The translations under genes and the position numbers were made by a program. Below, piece by piece: positions 11,944-23,679 of a stretch of 64,000 nucleotides of DNA (position 1 is the first letter of the stretch; the number at the start of each line of letters is the position of its first letter). The notes beneath the pieces are model-generated. The model was given only the letters and a program-made list of their open reading frames with translations. It ran no database searches and was not told the origin of the DNA. Source of the DNA: Lamellibrachia satsuma (Eukaryota > Annelida > Polychaeta > Sabellida > Siboglinidae); NCBI GenBank assembly GCA_033239005.1, contig BSQZ01000004.1:12343507-12407506 (forward strand), in the 5' to 3' direction.

Positions 11944-13113
11944 GGTAGGTGGGGTGGCTAACAAGTCAGTTGATTTTTTCTTTTTCTCTTTATAACAAGC
12001 TAGGAAATATTGAACTGAACATCGACACCACAAATAATCACCCGGCACTAACATCATAATCCATCCTTTAAAAAACAGCCCTTTTGGAAATCCCCGATTT
12101 CTTAGAAACGCTGACAATGTTTCCATATTAATGACTGCTAGTGCTACGATGTTCGAACCAGCTATATTCGCTCGCTGTGAAAACGGAACATATCGGCTGG
12201 TTACTGTGATTCCAGTACACATCAGTATTATATCTACTTAACTAAATCATGTCCTTAAACCATCAAATATCAGTGTTAACATAGTTTATTGTGCCTTTGA
12301 ACTTATAAAGAAACATGCCTGTGACCCCAACCTGGTGACCGCGCTAGATAACGGTCCAATAAAAACGATCGTAAACTTACCCTGCCACATGTTTGTCAGA
12401 TTGCTGGTGTAACCTGATATCATAGACAACACATTACAAATACAAATTCAAGGCCCATTGTGGTGGCATATAAGGGGACATGTCAATATTACAAATGGCC
12501 ATTATGTCAACAATATGTAAAAAAAATGCCAGTGAAAATGCATGATACGTGTATCTAAAACTATCTATCAACATTTCTGTTATCACTAACAATCAGGAAA
12601 CATTACCTAATAATTTTTTTTAGGAAAAGCACAATATTTACGACACTGCAATTTGGTGTATGAACTCGTTATACATGTAGGCAACTTTTTTCGGTTTGGA
12701 ATTACGACTGGTGAAGCGTTTGTCTCAAAAATTCACTGCCACTTTAGGCTGTAATTCAACTTTTGCTATTCATTCACGGTGGTGTAGCAGACATAATTCG
12801 TTTATATTAACCAAAAGCTCCCCTAAAGTTATCAGTGACACTGTCACACTTATGTTATGCATGTCATTTATATTCTTTGGAGATTTTCTCAAAATTATAT
12901 AATTTTGTATTTTGTGGCAATTTTTTTCACATTTACAAAAACATTTTAAAAATCTTGTAACATAACCAAAGAAATGAAAAAAAAATCCTTTTTTTCATGG
13001 AATATTTTATAGTTCTTCAACTACAATCTGTGAAGAAATGGTTAATTTATCTTAAAAACTTCTACTGAAACTACTCAATTCAAGACAAGCATGTAGTAGC
13101 CACCCCAGCTACC
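11944..13113. mobile_element. 1.17-kb DNA element with TTAA target-site duplication
   Basis: The left end GGTAGGTGGGGTGGCTA and the right end TAGCCACCCCAGCTACC form a 17-bp inverted pair with one mismatch. Each is directly preceded or followed by TTAA (11940-11943 and 13114-13117). This is a different family from the element at 334-983. A 104-codon minus frame (11908-12222) and a 68-codon plus frame (12696-12902) lie inside or overlap it but show no transposase motif. Assignment to piggyBac or Kolobok is by target site only. Confidence 0.7.
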
Positions 13114-14867
13114 TTAAATATATGATATTATGTTTGTACTTATTTAAGTGCAAATCACATAGACGTGTTTGCATCTAAATGGAAATGCTTTAGGTTGATA
13201 AAATGCTAATTAATGCAAGTGCATCTGAATAATTTTCAAATAATTGTAATCATGCTGAAGCATGTATTTAATTATGTTTCCATGAAGATACCATAAAACA
13301 TATATTTACTGTCAAGTGACTACATTGAAGGTTAAGTTAATTCAGACAACTAACTTTTAAATATAAAGATAATTTTATTTCAGAGTGAGTTAACTGCAGG
13401 TTAATTAACCACTTTAACATTGTTCACATTTGAATAAAATTTAATTGAATTAAACCAAAGACCTTAAACAATGTAGGATCAGATCAGTAAGATTTACACA
13501 GACATGCCACGTCGTACATATTTCCCATGTGCAACACAGACAGCCATATCCCATTTATATACGGATTAGTTTCAGATGGAAATATGGCTGTAAAGTACTT
13601 GTTTGTGTTCATCACAACAGTGTAACCTCCAACGACAAACTTAAAGCAGTCGAAGTACAACTATTTTTTATGCGAGACACATTTCTGGCGAAACCTAGCT
13701 TGTTTAATGTTTACAACATATACCACACTACCCTGATTAGTGATAATTTAGAAATTAACTCAATCACTACTGTTATATCGTACTCATTTTCCAACTTCCA
13801 TTGGTGCTCTGTTGAACACAAAAATTATTAATAGTTGAATCCAATGAGCCCAGACAGCAGAAAGTTGAACAATTTGGCATCTGATTATTGTGTCACGTTT
13901 TTCAATTCAAGTGAAACATAATAGAGAATATACTGGTTTTGGGTTACTAAGCACACCTGCTTTTTATCAAGAGTTATTTAAATGGCACATGGAGCTTGCT
14001 TGGCTGGAGACATGATTACTGCCAGACAACAATGAAACAGTACAGATAAACGAATGACATACTTCGAATTGTCCGTGGATCTTGGACTTACCACTTGCAA
14101 TGGGTTAAAATAATATTATATAATATCCTTGCTACTTTTGCATGCTCATAAAACAGTTTCAATTCCAGTTTTGTTATATGAACCCACACTTGCTTTAACA
14201 TATTTAGTCCATGTTGCATACTAGAAACCAACAGTCCAAACTATACTCGAGCTACCCAAGAATATGACATGTTAGAAACAGGATGCAGCTGGAACCTGTG
14301 CTATTTACAATACCAGGCACATGCCATTTATCTAAAGGAGGGCATCAACAATGATCAATCATCACAAGCCTAATTCATGATTCACATATGCATGCCATGC
14401 AACAAATAACATAATTAAGACCGGTGCTTATGTGCAGTCTTGAACCAAGCTGAATACATTTAAAGTTTGGATGCGTAAATCTGGTTTTTTGTCTGCTGCT
14501 GCTGCGACATATGAAATGAATCATCACGGTAAAAGCAGGTTTACATGTCTGCTTACAGTAAGCCCCAAATCTACTTTCTGATTAGATGGTTCTTAATAAC
14601 ATAAGATTTAAAACTGATATGCACTAACCTTGTTACATATGTATTCCATCATTTGCCATCTGCATACTGTCATCAAGAAGAAGAAATGTGCTCCAAAAAT
14701 TCATTGTAAGTTTACAGGTAATCAAATGCTATAAACGTGCGATTGACGTCACATGATGTTGAGGTTTTTATCACAAAAAGATCATAATGTTACAAATGTA
14801 ACTTTAGTGATATATCTATAAAAAATGATTACAGACATAAAATACATTTTTATTGCATGTGCTTATT
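13114..14867. other. Non-coding, apart from the old repeat at 13510-13690
   Basis: AT-rich sequence without supported genes. The 100-codon plus frame at 13529-13831 lies on the old repeat and is not convincing as a protein. Confidence 0.4.
13510..13690. repeat. Old dispersed repeat (copy 2), uninterrupted
   Basis: Diverged match to 5770-5797 plus 7259-7405, sharing ATTTCCCATGTGCAA and the GACAAAC ... CAACTA ... TTTT.ATG block. It has no insertion, so it marks the pre-insertion state of the hAT-like element at 5805-7258. Confidence 0.5.
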
Positions 14868-15444
14868 CAGGGTTCGAATTTAGCGGGGCCCCCAGATTCA
14901 CTTCCGAACCCCTGTAATTTTTTTTAAATTTGACAAAGAACTATGATATCAATGTGTCTTGAAAGGAACAACACGTGCATTTCTTGATTTTATGAATCTG
15001 ACTAAGATATAAGTTATGGATTTCACTTGTAATATAGAGTAACGTTGAAGATAAATAACATTTTAAGACATTAACATTCTCAAAATGCAAGGATTTCAGA
15101 ACTTCACTAATACATGTAATTTTCATTTGGAAATTGAAAAATTCCCATGGTTGTTCATGTCCACGAGATTGGTCAAAATAACTTAACATTTTACTAGTTC
15201 TTCAATCACGGACATACTTTAAAATGGCTAAAACTCTTGAGCATATATACAGGTATATATGCCAATGGGGGACCACATTTTTAAATGGGAGGCGACAAAA
15301 CAGAATTATACAAGTCAATAAAATGTTTATTATGGTTGTTTCATGCAAACAGCTTTGGCCTCCAGTTTTAGTGGTAGACCCCTAGATTCTTGAAAGTGTG
15401 GGTCCGACTGGCTCACACTAATTTTAGGCTAAATTCTATACCTG
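14868..15444. mobile_element. Probable hAT-like non-autonomous element
   Basis: The left end CAGGGTTCGAATTTAGC and the right end GCTAAATTCTATACCTG are imperfect inverted copies about 0.58 kb apart. The left end continues with a GGGGCCCCCAGATTCACTTC block similar to the block at 30069. There is no coding potential of note (the 82-codon minus frame at 14941-15189 is unremarkable). Target duplication is not clear: TTATTGCA follows the right end and occurs 10 bp before the left end. Confidence 0.45.
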
Positions 15445-16654
15445 TTATTGCATTTGAATAAAGTTCCTAATAGCCTTAAGAAAAGTACATTTTCGGCAGC
15501 CTGTATGATATATAATAGTTCAGAAAAAGCGAAAGGCCGAGCTAACATGTAGAAATGACAACACCTTGGTAAACTGCAAACACTTCTGAAGACAAACTAA
15601 CTTAGAGATGTCTCAATTTTTCCATTTACTGTATGATCTTCACACGCACGCACGCACGCACGCACGCACGCACACACGCACGCACTTGAAACTTCCTATT
15701 CACTTAATGCGGCACCGCCACTGATTTCATCAGAGATATAGGAACTCAATCTAAAAACTGCAATAAATCAACTTGCCAAATTAATTTCAATAACATATTT
15801 ACTTACTGTATATTAATGGAACAGACAAAATATCCATTGTCAAAATGTCCTGGTCCCACATTTTTTGTGGACAATCCATTTACACAATGTCCTGTTGATA
15901 GAATAAAACAAGAATCTACACTTCCAAAGTGCTTGCAGATGAGTAACCGGACTGATTTATGACTACAATAGATGAGTACATTCTTGCCCAAGCCTATTGC
16001 ACATTATTTTACTCATTCATTCTCAACTGTAACTCATGATCATGTCTGTCTTCAATTAACCTGGCTACAACTACCACAATATAATGTCAAGCACACCCAA
16101 TACGTTCACTTTGACCTGTCTTCCTAAATTACTTCACATAACAAATAACATTAGGTAAACAGAATTTCTAAATTACATTTTTATGTAAAATGCCAACATC
16201 ACTAGATTTCATGGATGTGTAAAAGAAAATATACATCAAAACCTCTTCGATAAAAAAAACATACAGTTCATGTTTTTTAGGATTTTTTATTATTCTGTAT
16301 ATACATGTACATACATTATCTTACCCTGCTGTAGTTTTGCTTTATTACATTTTTATTAACTAGGATATAACATAGTTATATTTCATACATATATTTTTGT
16401 CTTATACATGTACCAACTTTCACCAAAACAATATCATTATACACATGCGTTCAGTTACTTGCAGCTGTACAAAGCACAGCGCTAAGAATAAAGATGGCAG
16501 ACATGTGGTCAGAGGAATAGGAAACTCAATTAACTGACACCTGTCTATTTGATTGTTCGTCCAAGTGTTATTCCAATAGGAACTCTAAGGTCAAAGTGTT
16601 GATGTTGTATAGTGTTTTTTTGGTAGCAGTTTCCTATATTGTGTACGTGGTATC
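15445..16654. other. Non-coding stretch
   Basis: Contains the CGCA microsatellite at 15643-15685. I see nothing else recognisable. Confidence 0.5.
15643..15685. repeat. (CGCA)n microsatellite
   Basis: About ten tetranucleotide units with one CACACA interruption. Confidence 0.95.
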
Positions 16655-16710
16655 AATAAATATATATATATATCTATCTATATATCTATCTATATATCTA
16701 TCTATATATC
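16655..16710 (-). repeat. Short-period A/T-rich tail of the RTE LINE
   Basis: Repeats of ATATAGATAG (read on the minus strand) immediately follow the last RT-derived sequence. RTE LINEs characteristically end in short tandem repeats rather than poly(A). Confidence 0.7.
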
Positions 16711-19148
16711 AGCCGTATTGTCCCGTGGTTGGGCGAAGGCCTCAGCATGTTGTTTCCAAGTTTGCCTATCTTGCGCTGTTCTCTGCCAGGTGGTTTCATT
16801 CCAATACTCATCCAAATCATCTCTCCATCGTTTTGCTGGTCTCTTCCTTCCGTATGGTTTCCAGGTGGTAATGCGCTTTGTCCATCTGTCATTTTTGAGT
16901 CGGCTGATGTGTCCTGCCCAAGACCACTTCAGTCTTCTGGTTGTTTTTATCACGTCTGTGACTCCTGTCTTTGCTCTCACCCAGGTGCTTGTCTTTCTGT
17001 CATGGTATGTTATATTAAGCATACTCCTCTCCATTTTTGTCTGCACGGCCGCTAGTTTTTTCTGAGCTTGTTTTGTGAGTGACCATGTTTCAGCACCGTA
17101 TATCATAGCTGGCAGTACACATGAATTGTAAACCTTTCTTTTTAAACAGATAGCAAAGTTACTTTTGATTGAAGATGTCGCGATGTTTTGCATATGCTGT
17201 CCAGCCGGCTGTTATTCGTCGAAGGATTTCCTTGTCTAGGTTCTTGTCCCTAAGGCTGAAGCATTGGCCTAGGTATACGTAACTCTCCACTTTCTCTATC
17301 TGAGTGTTATTAACATATATTGGGGTGTTGTCTTCCACCATTATTTTTGTTTTTGAGATGTTCATCCTTAAGCCGCTTAGGTTACTTTCTTCGCATAGTT
17401 CTTGTAACATTATTTCTAGTTCTTGTGGTGTTTCGGTGCACAGGAAGATATCGTCTGCGAAACGGAGATGGTTAAGATATTCTCCGTCTATTTTCAGGCC
17501 TTTGTTCTCCCAGTTCAGTCTTCTGAAGATACTTTCGAGTGTTGATGTAAATAGTTTGGGTGAGATGGTATCCCCCTGTCGCACTCTTTTGATGTTTATT
17601 TTCTCGCTCTCTTTGTGAAGATATCTTCTATCCCTTGGTTGGAGTGAATACAGTATTGCCTGGGTTTGTACCGAGTTGAAGGCCTTCTCATAGTCAATGA
17701 ATGCTATACAGAGTGGTATGTTGAATTCACGGCACTTCTCCTTCAGTTGATTTATGACATGGATGTGATCTGTCGTTGAATACCCACCTCTGAATCCTGC
17801 CTGTTCTCTGGGTTGATTATCGTCTAGTATTTTCTCCAGTCTGGCTGTTAGAATCTTTGTGAATAGCTTGTAGATGTTCGATAGCAAGCATATTGGCCTA
17901 TAGTTCTTTATGTCTTTTTGGTTGCCTTTTTTGAAGATTATCACCATCTTTGCATTTTTCCAGGTAGTGGGGATTCGTCTTTCTGATATGCATTTTGTAT
18001 ACAGCTTGGCTAAGGCTTTGGGGATGGTATCCTCTCCTGCCTTCAACGTTTCGATGTTGACTTGGTCTTTTCCTGTTGCCTTCCCGTTTTTCATCTTCTT
18101 TAGCATGGCTTCTACTTCCCATGTTGTCACTGATGGTACTTCTCTTGCGTCTGTGCGTATTGTTACGGTTTGGTCGCTGTCATAAAGTTCAGTGTAAAAC
18201 TCTTCTATCCGTTCTAAGATCTTATCCTGGTCTTGGATTTCTCTGCCCTGATTGTCTAAGAGTGTTATCAGTCTATTTTGGCCTATGATGTGTGTTCTTC
18301 TGACCTTGTTCAAGCTCTGTGATGTCTCTATTGTTTTTCGTATGGTGTCTAGGTTGTATTTTCTGATGTCTTCTTTCGGTTTCTTTTTGAGGGTCTTGCA
18401 TATTTCTGTGTACTCTATGCAGTCCATAGCGGTGTTCTTTACCATTTCTCTATGTTTTTTCATTAGTGCTCTTGTCTGAGTTGATAGTCTAGACTTGTCC
18501 CATTTGGTGTTTTGTTTGGCTATGCTTGTCGCCGTCTGTTGGATCGTTTGTGTAATGTTTTCATTTAGAGTGTCAATGTCATCCAGTTCTTGTAAAGCAG
18601 TGAACCTGTTTTTCAGTTCGAGTTGGAATTCATTCTTTTTAATCCCAATTTCTCTAGTGCCGACTTTTGGTGGTTTCTTTTTTCTTAGCAGTTTCTTCCT
18701 TTCTGCTTTCGTGTCTCATCTGATGTTGCTCATCAACATTCTATGGTCGCTTCCAATGTTTATGCGGTTTATGACTCTTACATCTGTGATCGTGTTCGGC
18801 TTGTCAGTCATGATGTAGTCAATTTCATTCTTCATTTTACCATTTGGGCTTCTCCATGTCCATCTCCTCTCAATTTTCTTCTGGAATAGTGTATTCATGA
18901 TCTTGTAATCCTTTGATGTTGTCCACTCTATTAAGGTATCACCTCGTTCATTCCTCTGTCCTAGGCCGAAACTTCCTGTCGCTGTTTCGGATGGGTTTGT
19001 TCTTACACCCACTTTGGCGTTGAAGTCTCCCATCACTATTGTATAGTGGCTTGGATTCTCCAAGATTTTATCGATGTCATTGTAGAAGATGTTTATTTCA
19101 TCTTCTGAGTGTGATGTCGTTGGAGCATATACTTGAACTATTTTCAGT
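16711..19148 (-). pseudogene. RTE-type LINE: endonuclease C-terminus, RT and C-terminal region
   Basis: The minus strand encodes the second part of an RTE/BovB-like polyprotein. First comes the APE-type endonuclease C-terminus: YAPT, GDFNAKVG near 19020, then IDYIM and SDHRML. RT follows, with KNGKATGKDQ, KNYRPICLLSNIYKL, GFRGGYSTTDHIHVINQL, IAFIDYEKAF, VRQGDTISPKLF and the catalytic FADD at 17450-17461. The C-terminus has YGAETWSL and WAGHISRL, ending QPRDN. Only two lesions break it: a TGA at 18716-18718, probably a mutated CGA since the frame stays open beyond, and a frameshift at 17165-17172 that looks like a TCAA duplication. This makes it young relative to its neighbours. The first part of the same ORF is inverted next door (19149-19746). 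Confidence 0.9.
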
Positions 19149-19746
19149 CAGGTCAGGCCCTCTAGCTTGCTACTGGTACCATGTAGACCGGTTCTACCTG
19201 TATCATGGTCAAGCTGTCGGCGACTAAACCGGCACCTTTCCAACCCGCACTGGCCAGCGTGGAGAGGTAGGCCAACTAATATCAGCATGAAAAGTACAAA
19301 AAAACCAAGGCCCCCAGTCCCCAGCAGCATCGATGTCTCAGACCTTGGAGGTGATTCGGGTTCTAGACTACATGCAGCGGGTGCTAAGAATCCCTGGGTC
19401 AAGAAGAATCACCAGAGGAAAGAGGAAAAGAAGAAGAAACACCAGCAGAAAGAAATACTGAAAATTGCAACGTACAATGTAAGAACCCTACCCAAAGATG
19501 AACACGTCCAAGAACTTGAGGAAGAACTCAAAGAAACGAACATCAAATGGGATGTGATAGGGATTGGAGAAATACGAAGGAAAGAAGAAGGCTTTACCAC
19601 CCTACAGAGTGGCCACCTGCTATACCATTCTAAGGCGAACAATGGACAAGCGGGAGTGGGCTTTCTCATAAACAAGAAATGGAAAGACAACATAACAAGA
19701 GTAGCAGAACTTGTTCTACGCATAACAACACAATACCAACTGAAAA
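19149..19746 (+). pseudogene. Inverted 5' segment of the same RTE LINE (5' UTR and endonuclease N-terminus)
   Basis: The plus strand carries a short GC-richer 5' UTR, a likely start Met at 19287 (MKSTKKPRPPVPSS), a basic linker (HQRKEEKKKK) and the endonuclease N-terminus: KIATYNVRTL, then KWDVIGIGEIRRKEEG with the catalytic Glu. It stops at YQLK exactly where the minus-strand part begins LKIVQVYAPT. The two pieces thus make one uninterrupted ORF broken only by inversion. Both breakpoints share ACTGAAAA (19739-19746 on plus, 19141-19148 on minus). This is the arrangement expected from twin priming during target-primed reverse transcription. Confidence 0.9.
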
Positions 19747-19866
19747 AATATATATATACACACACATATATATATGCACGCACGCACACACACGCACACA
19801 CACGCACACACACACACACACACACACGCACGCACACACGCACACACGCACACACACACACACATA
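19747..19866. repeat. (TA)n/(CA)n/(CGCA)n compound microsatellite at the RTE insertion edge
   Basis: ATATATACACAC grading into CACACGCACACA repeats. It abuts the outer end of the inverted RTE segment and was probably the target. Long frames rich in Cys/Val or His/Thr across it are artefacts. Confidence 0.9.
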
Positions 19867-20409
19867 TCAATATAATATAACAATTTCAGTGGAATATGAA
19901 ATAAAAACTGAGAAAAAGAAAAGGCAAAGTAAGAAACGTGGCAGTTCTTGAAGGACATATTTAGTTATTACCGACTGGACACGTTTTCGTGCTACTAATG
20001 AAAACATGCAACCTGGGTCAAATGTAAGCTTACTGTTTCTGTAAAATGTGGATAAAATATGCTTTTATTTTAAAGTTCCTTTTTTTTGGATGAGTTTGAG
20101 GGAAAACCACTAGAGTCGTGGTAGTTCCACGACAGGTTCATGACTGGTCTTGATATGCGCGGCAGCTCACAATGAAACAAGCTTATTAAAGACTATTTAA
20201 GATTCTTCCACGAAGTCTGGTTGCATCACTGTCATGTCATGAATTGTGTGGCAGGCTTAAGACCCGAGTCAATACGGTATACGTAGTTAAAATATATAAT
20301 TGTTACAGAAGCAATGCTATAATTTTAATTTGCACTACACACAGGCTGCATTGGGTTACAGTCACCCCATCATCAAAGTGCAATAAGCACCAAAATGGTT
20401 GTACAATTT
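19867..20409. other. Non-coding stretch
   Basis: I see no gene, repeat boundary or regulatory motif that I can support. Confidence 0.4.
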
Positions 20410-20815
20410 TAGGGTTAGAAATTTACTTTTCTGGGCAGTGGATCATGGGACTACCAGCTCTGGAACGCTGGTGGTCATTTCTGTTGGTCCAAACCGGTTT
20501 TAGTAAACTTAAAATAACGGCAGACAAAGTTAATGCTACGTTGTGAATATGTAATGGATGACCATTTTCAAGTGCTTTACATCTCAACCATTTTTTTTAG
20601 ATTCTTTGACAGGCATGTTAAATAAATTATATATTTAGTAGAGCAACCAGGCAAATCTACTTCTTGGGTAGCAAAAACATTCAATAATTTTTTATTACTG
20701 CCTTTGTTTTTTCCCGTGGAACAACTGCATAGAAGGGTTTTGGTGGTCCAACAGCATTTTTGGTAGACTCGGCCTCACTCGGGCCACCGTTAAGTTCAAA
20801 CCCTGAATTTATTAC
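20410..20815. mobile_element. Probable short hAT-like element
   Basis: The left end TAGGGTTAGAAATTTAC and the right end GTTAAGTTCAAACCCTG are imperfect inverted copies 0.4 kb apart. Both belong to the GGGTT.GAA.TTA end type also seen at 14868, 30069 and 42860. No coding region. No clear target duplication. Confidence 0.45.
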
Positions 20816-21882
20816 ATGTATTAAATATACTGTACATTTATCAAAGAATGTTTTCATTAAATCTGCATTATACTTTAATGACAAATGCAACAGCAACAGT
20901 GCAATCTTTACACTTTTTCAATACAGCTCTAAACTTGGTTTAATTTGTATATGTTTTTTGCCCAGGATATTATCACATGAATGCATCTGTAGTATAATAA
21001 ACACCATGCAACAAAAGGCAAGACTCATCACGGATGATTTATTGGAAATCTCTATCATGTTTTTATTAGCTTTCTCATTTATAATGTAAGCTTTCTCATT
21101 TAATATGTAAACTACTGAGCAAAAAAAACTGACCACTCAACATGAAAAGAAAGGAGTCATCCCTTCCCATCTTATATTACCACAAGCATGTTTTGCCATT
21201 ATTTGAACTAACATCACTTCTGAGTGGATGAAAAATCTAAGAAGGTATTCATTGGAGACAGGAAATATTTCTTTCAACCATCAGTGTATTAATGGTGGTT
21301 TCCATCTATATCAATCCCTAGTGGATAATTGAAACTATTTGTATTTTAAATCATCAGCTAACATAGACCTGTACCCATTTATGTAAATGACTGCATATTT
21401 CAGTTTGTCATGAAATAATGTGTCAATGGTATGAAATATTGTGTTAATTAATAAACAACATATATTGTATGCCTCTGTGATCTAAAAATAGAATAGAACT
21501 ATTTTTGTAGAACTTAATTTACCCGGATGTAATGGAGAGAATTCTTAGGTATAGGCTGGTTTACATAAGCGAGTTTTGGCCTAATTTGTCTGATGATTAT
21601 GGTGTCGTGGCACATAATTGTCACACGGCAACGGGCAGCAAGAAACTGCTGTTTAAACACACACAAAAAGCAAGGCAAATTTTTTTATTGACTTTTTTGC
21701 CAGGGAGATTTGGCACTGGTTCTATATGATCTAACAGTTGAGCCCAATTTTAAAGCAGTGGCCAATTAGAGATCAGCAGCTGGTGAACCCAGTGTGACCT
21801 TTCATTCGATTTTTAATCTCCAGCAAAGGGGCGGTGAACTTTTACAGATAAGATTTTGTGCTGATATGGTTATATATCAGGT
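20816..21882. other. Non-coding stretch
   Basis: AT-rich. Contains CTTTCTCATTTATAATGTAAG repeated with change near 21070-21100. No gene recognised. Confidence 0.4.
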
Positions 21883-22044
21883 GCAAGAATGTATGTGGAA
21901 CATGTGTTCATTCCAATGCAAGAATGCATGTGGAACATGTGTTCATTCCAATGCAAGAATGCATGTGGAACATGTGTTCATTCCAATGCAAGAATGTATG
22001 TGGAACATGTGTTCATTCCAATGCAAGAATGCATGTGGAACATG
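21883..22044. repeat. 35-bp minisatellite, about 4.6 copies
   Basis: Near-identical tandem units containing GCAAGAATGCATGTGGAACA and GTGTTCATTCCAAT. Copies differ mainly at one C/T. High identity implies recent expansion. Confidence 0.95.
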
Positions 22045-22354
22045 AGTTTTTGTTCGTATCACAATTAACGAGGTAACAAAACTTAAACAATAAGTCACAG
22101 CACTTGTCGAGACATGTCACTCATGTTAACACAAACACAATTATTGTGTGACACTGATAAATTAGGTGGAAATTACTCAGCCTTTAGCATGGGGATTACC
22201 AAACAGGTTGGTTCAGTAGGATGCAAAAAAATCAAACTGTTCCCAGCAGGATATCAAACCACTTGTTGTCAAAACTAAATACCACATTATTTAGCCAATT
22301 AGTGTATTGATTCTAAATATTAACATAAATATTTGGTTAAGTTAGGAATGATCT

Positions 22355-22661
22355 AAACAATTCGATGTATTTGAGTCCTTGGGACTGCTCAAAGCACTTT
22401 ACACTTCACCCCCTGGCAGACCTGTTTATTGCTACATCACCTCGGCTTCTCTGGGAAGTATTCAGTCAATAACTGCATAAAAACTAGTCGTTCACATATC
22501 CACCCATCTGTAGCCAGGTATTCATTTATATGGCTGAGTGAACTGTGGCAACGTAAGGTGAATGAAATTGCCAAAGCTTCGAAATGGCAGCAATAGGGTT
22601 CGAACCCAGTTTCCCTCGACTTAGAGCCCGATGTTCTCGCCACTACGTCACCGCGCCCCAC
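22355..22661 (-). mobile_element. tRNA-derived SINE
   Basis: The minus strand starts with a tRNA-like head, GGGGCGCGGTGACGTAGTGG, that contains an A-box-like TGACGTAGTGG (22640-22650). About 35 nt later is a perfect B-box GGTTCGAACCC (22596-22606). These two form an internal RNA polymerase III promoter. A body of about 170 bp follows. The tail contains GTAAAGTGCTTTGAG, which resembles the 3' ends that several animal SINEs share with L2/CR1-group LINEs; such sharing would let the partner LINE mobilise it. The boundary at the low-coordinate end is approximate. The 74-codon minus frame across it is not a gene. Confidence 0.75.
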
Positions 22662-22662
22662 A

Positions 22663-23592
22663 TTAGCCAGGTGGCACTTCAGCTGTTGTATTGCAAATAT
22701 GGTAAAACTGCCTGCATGCGATCAAAGTTCACACCTTATGAACTATGATCAGAAAATAATGAAAACAAATTTTTAAAAAACTTTGATGCAGGACACTAAA
22801 TTAAATGGCTGCTAATCCCCATCACACGTGAAACCAATGTTGTACAGTGTTTTCAGATCACCCCTTCTCTATGTTCAGACACAAGAACAATAGAGGGTTG
22901 GCATCACTATTGGATTGCGAACTATCAAATATATATTTTGTACACCGGCGCCTTTTTTGGGGCTGTGAGGCCACATTTTACTGGCCCAGTGGGCCAACAT
23001 AGTTTCAGATAATTTTTAGCCAATTAGTCATAAGTCATCGTTTCAATCGCTTGTTTAATTGGTACACCACCTGGTGCAACAATTAAACGCAATCTTCATC
23101 TCATCTGATTTTGTATTGTCACTTCGTATAGCTGCCATCTTGTTTTGATATGTATGAGCCTCACCAAAAAAGTTCACATGATGTGTCACTAGCGATGAAG
23201 TGCAGACTTTATGTGAACTGCGGATGCCTATATATGTTACTAGGTTTCCACTGTGTTACCAGTATAATATCGGTATATTGCAGTCCAATAGTTTATATTT
23301 GAAAGAAATAAACCCAATTATAACAGTCATAGTTATATACAGTGTCAGGTCTGGTTTGCCTGTCGTATTTTCAAGTGTAACTAGCTGTAACTCGACACGC
23401 ATGCAGCTTCGACAGAGGTCATATGATTATCAAGCGATTCCTGCAGCAACATTGTCTGCCATACGGAATACTGACTGAAAAGATGAAAGTAAATCACCAA
23501 CGGCAAAATAAATAATGGCCAAACTCACATCCTTCGACTTGTGATGAGATGTATTGCAAACAATAGTTTTTTAATCAATAAAAAAATTTCGG
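22663..23592. other. Non-coding; old-repeat copy and a degenerate hAT-like end
   Basis: About 22715-22815 matches the old repeat at 5330-5430. 22944-22996 (CCTTTTTTGGGG ... TACTGGCCCAGTGGGCCA) resembles the inner part of the element end at 23593-23679. No gene. Confidence 0.4.
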
Positions 23593-23679
23593 GCCAGTAA
23601 CTTTTTTGGGGGGCCAGTAACTTTTAACATCTACTGGCCCGACGGGCCACTGGGTACAAAAGCTTAATGTCAAGGCCTG
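23593..23679. mobile_element. Right end of a hAT-like element (CAGGCCTTGACATTAAGC family)
   Basis: Reads GGGCCAGTAACTTTT twice, then CTACTGGCCC, GGGCCACTGGG and finally GCTTAATGTCAAGGCCTG. The mirror-image end is present at 43604 and 60398. I could not find a matching left end within this window for this copy. Confidence 0.5.

Noticed and set aside
16718..19227. Plus-strand open frames of 60-115 codons
   Set aside because: They are antisense shadows of the RTE endonuclease/RT on the minus strand.
19409..19958. Long open frames on both strands rich in Cys/Val or His/Thr
   Set aside because: They come from the CA/CGCA microsatellite reading through; no protein is implied.
22590..22661. Functional tRNA gene on the minus strand
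   Set aside because: A and B boxes are present, but the acceptor and anticodon arms do not pair properly and sequence continues into a SINE body.
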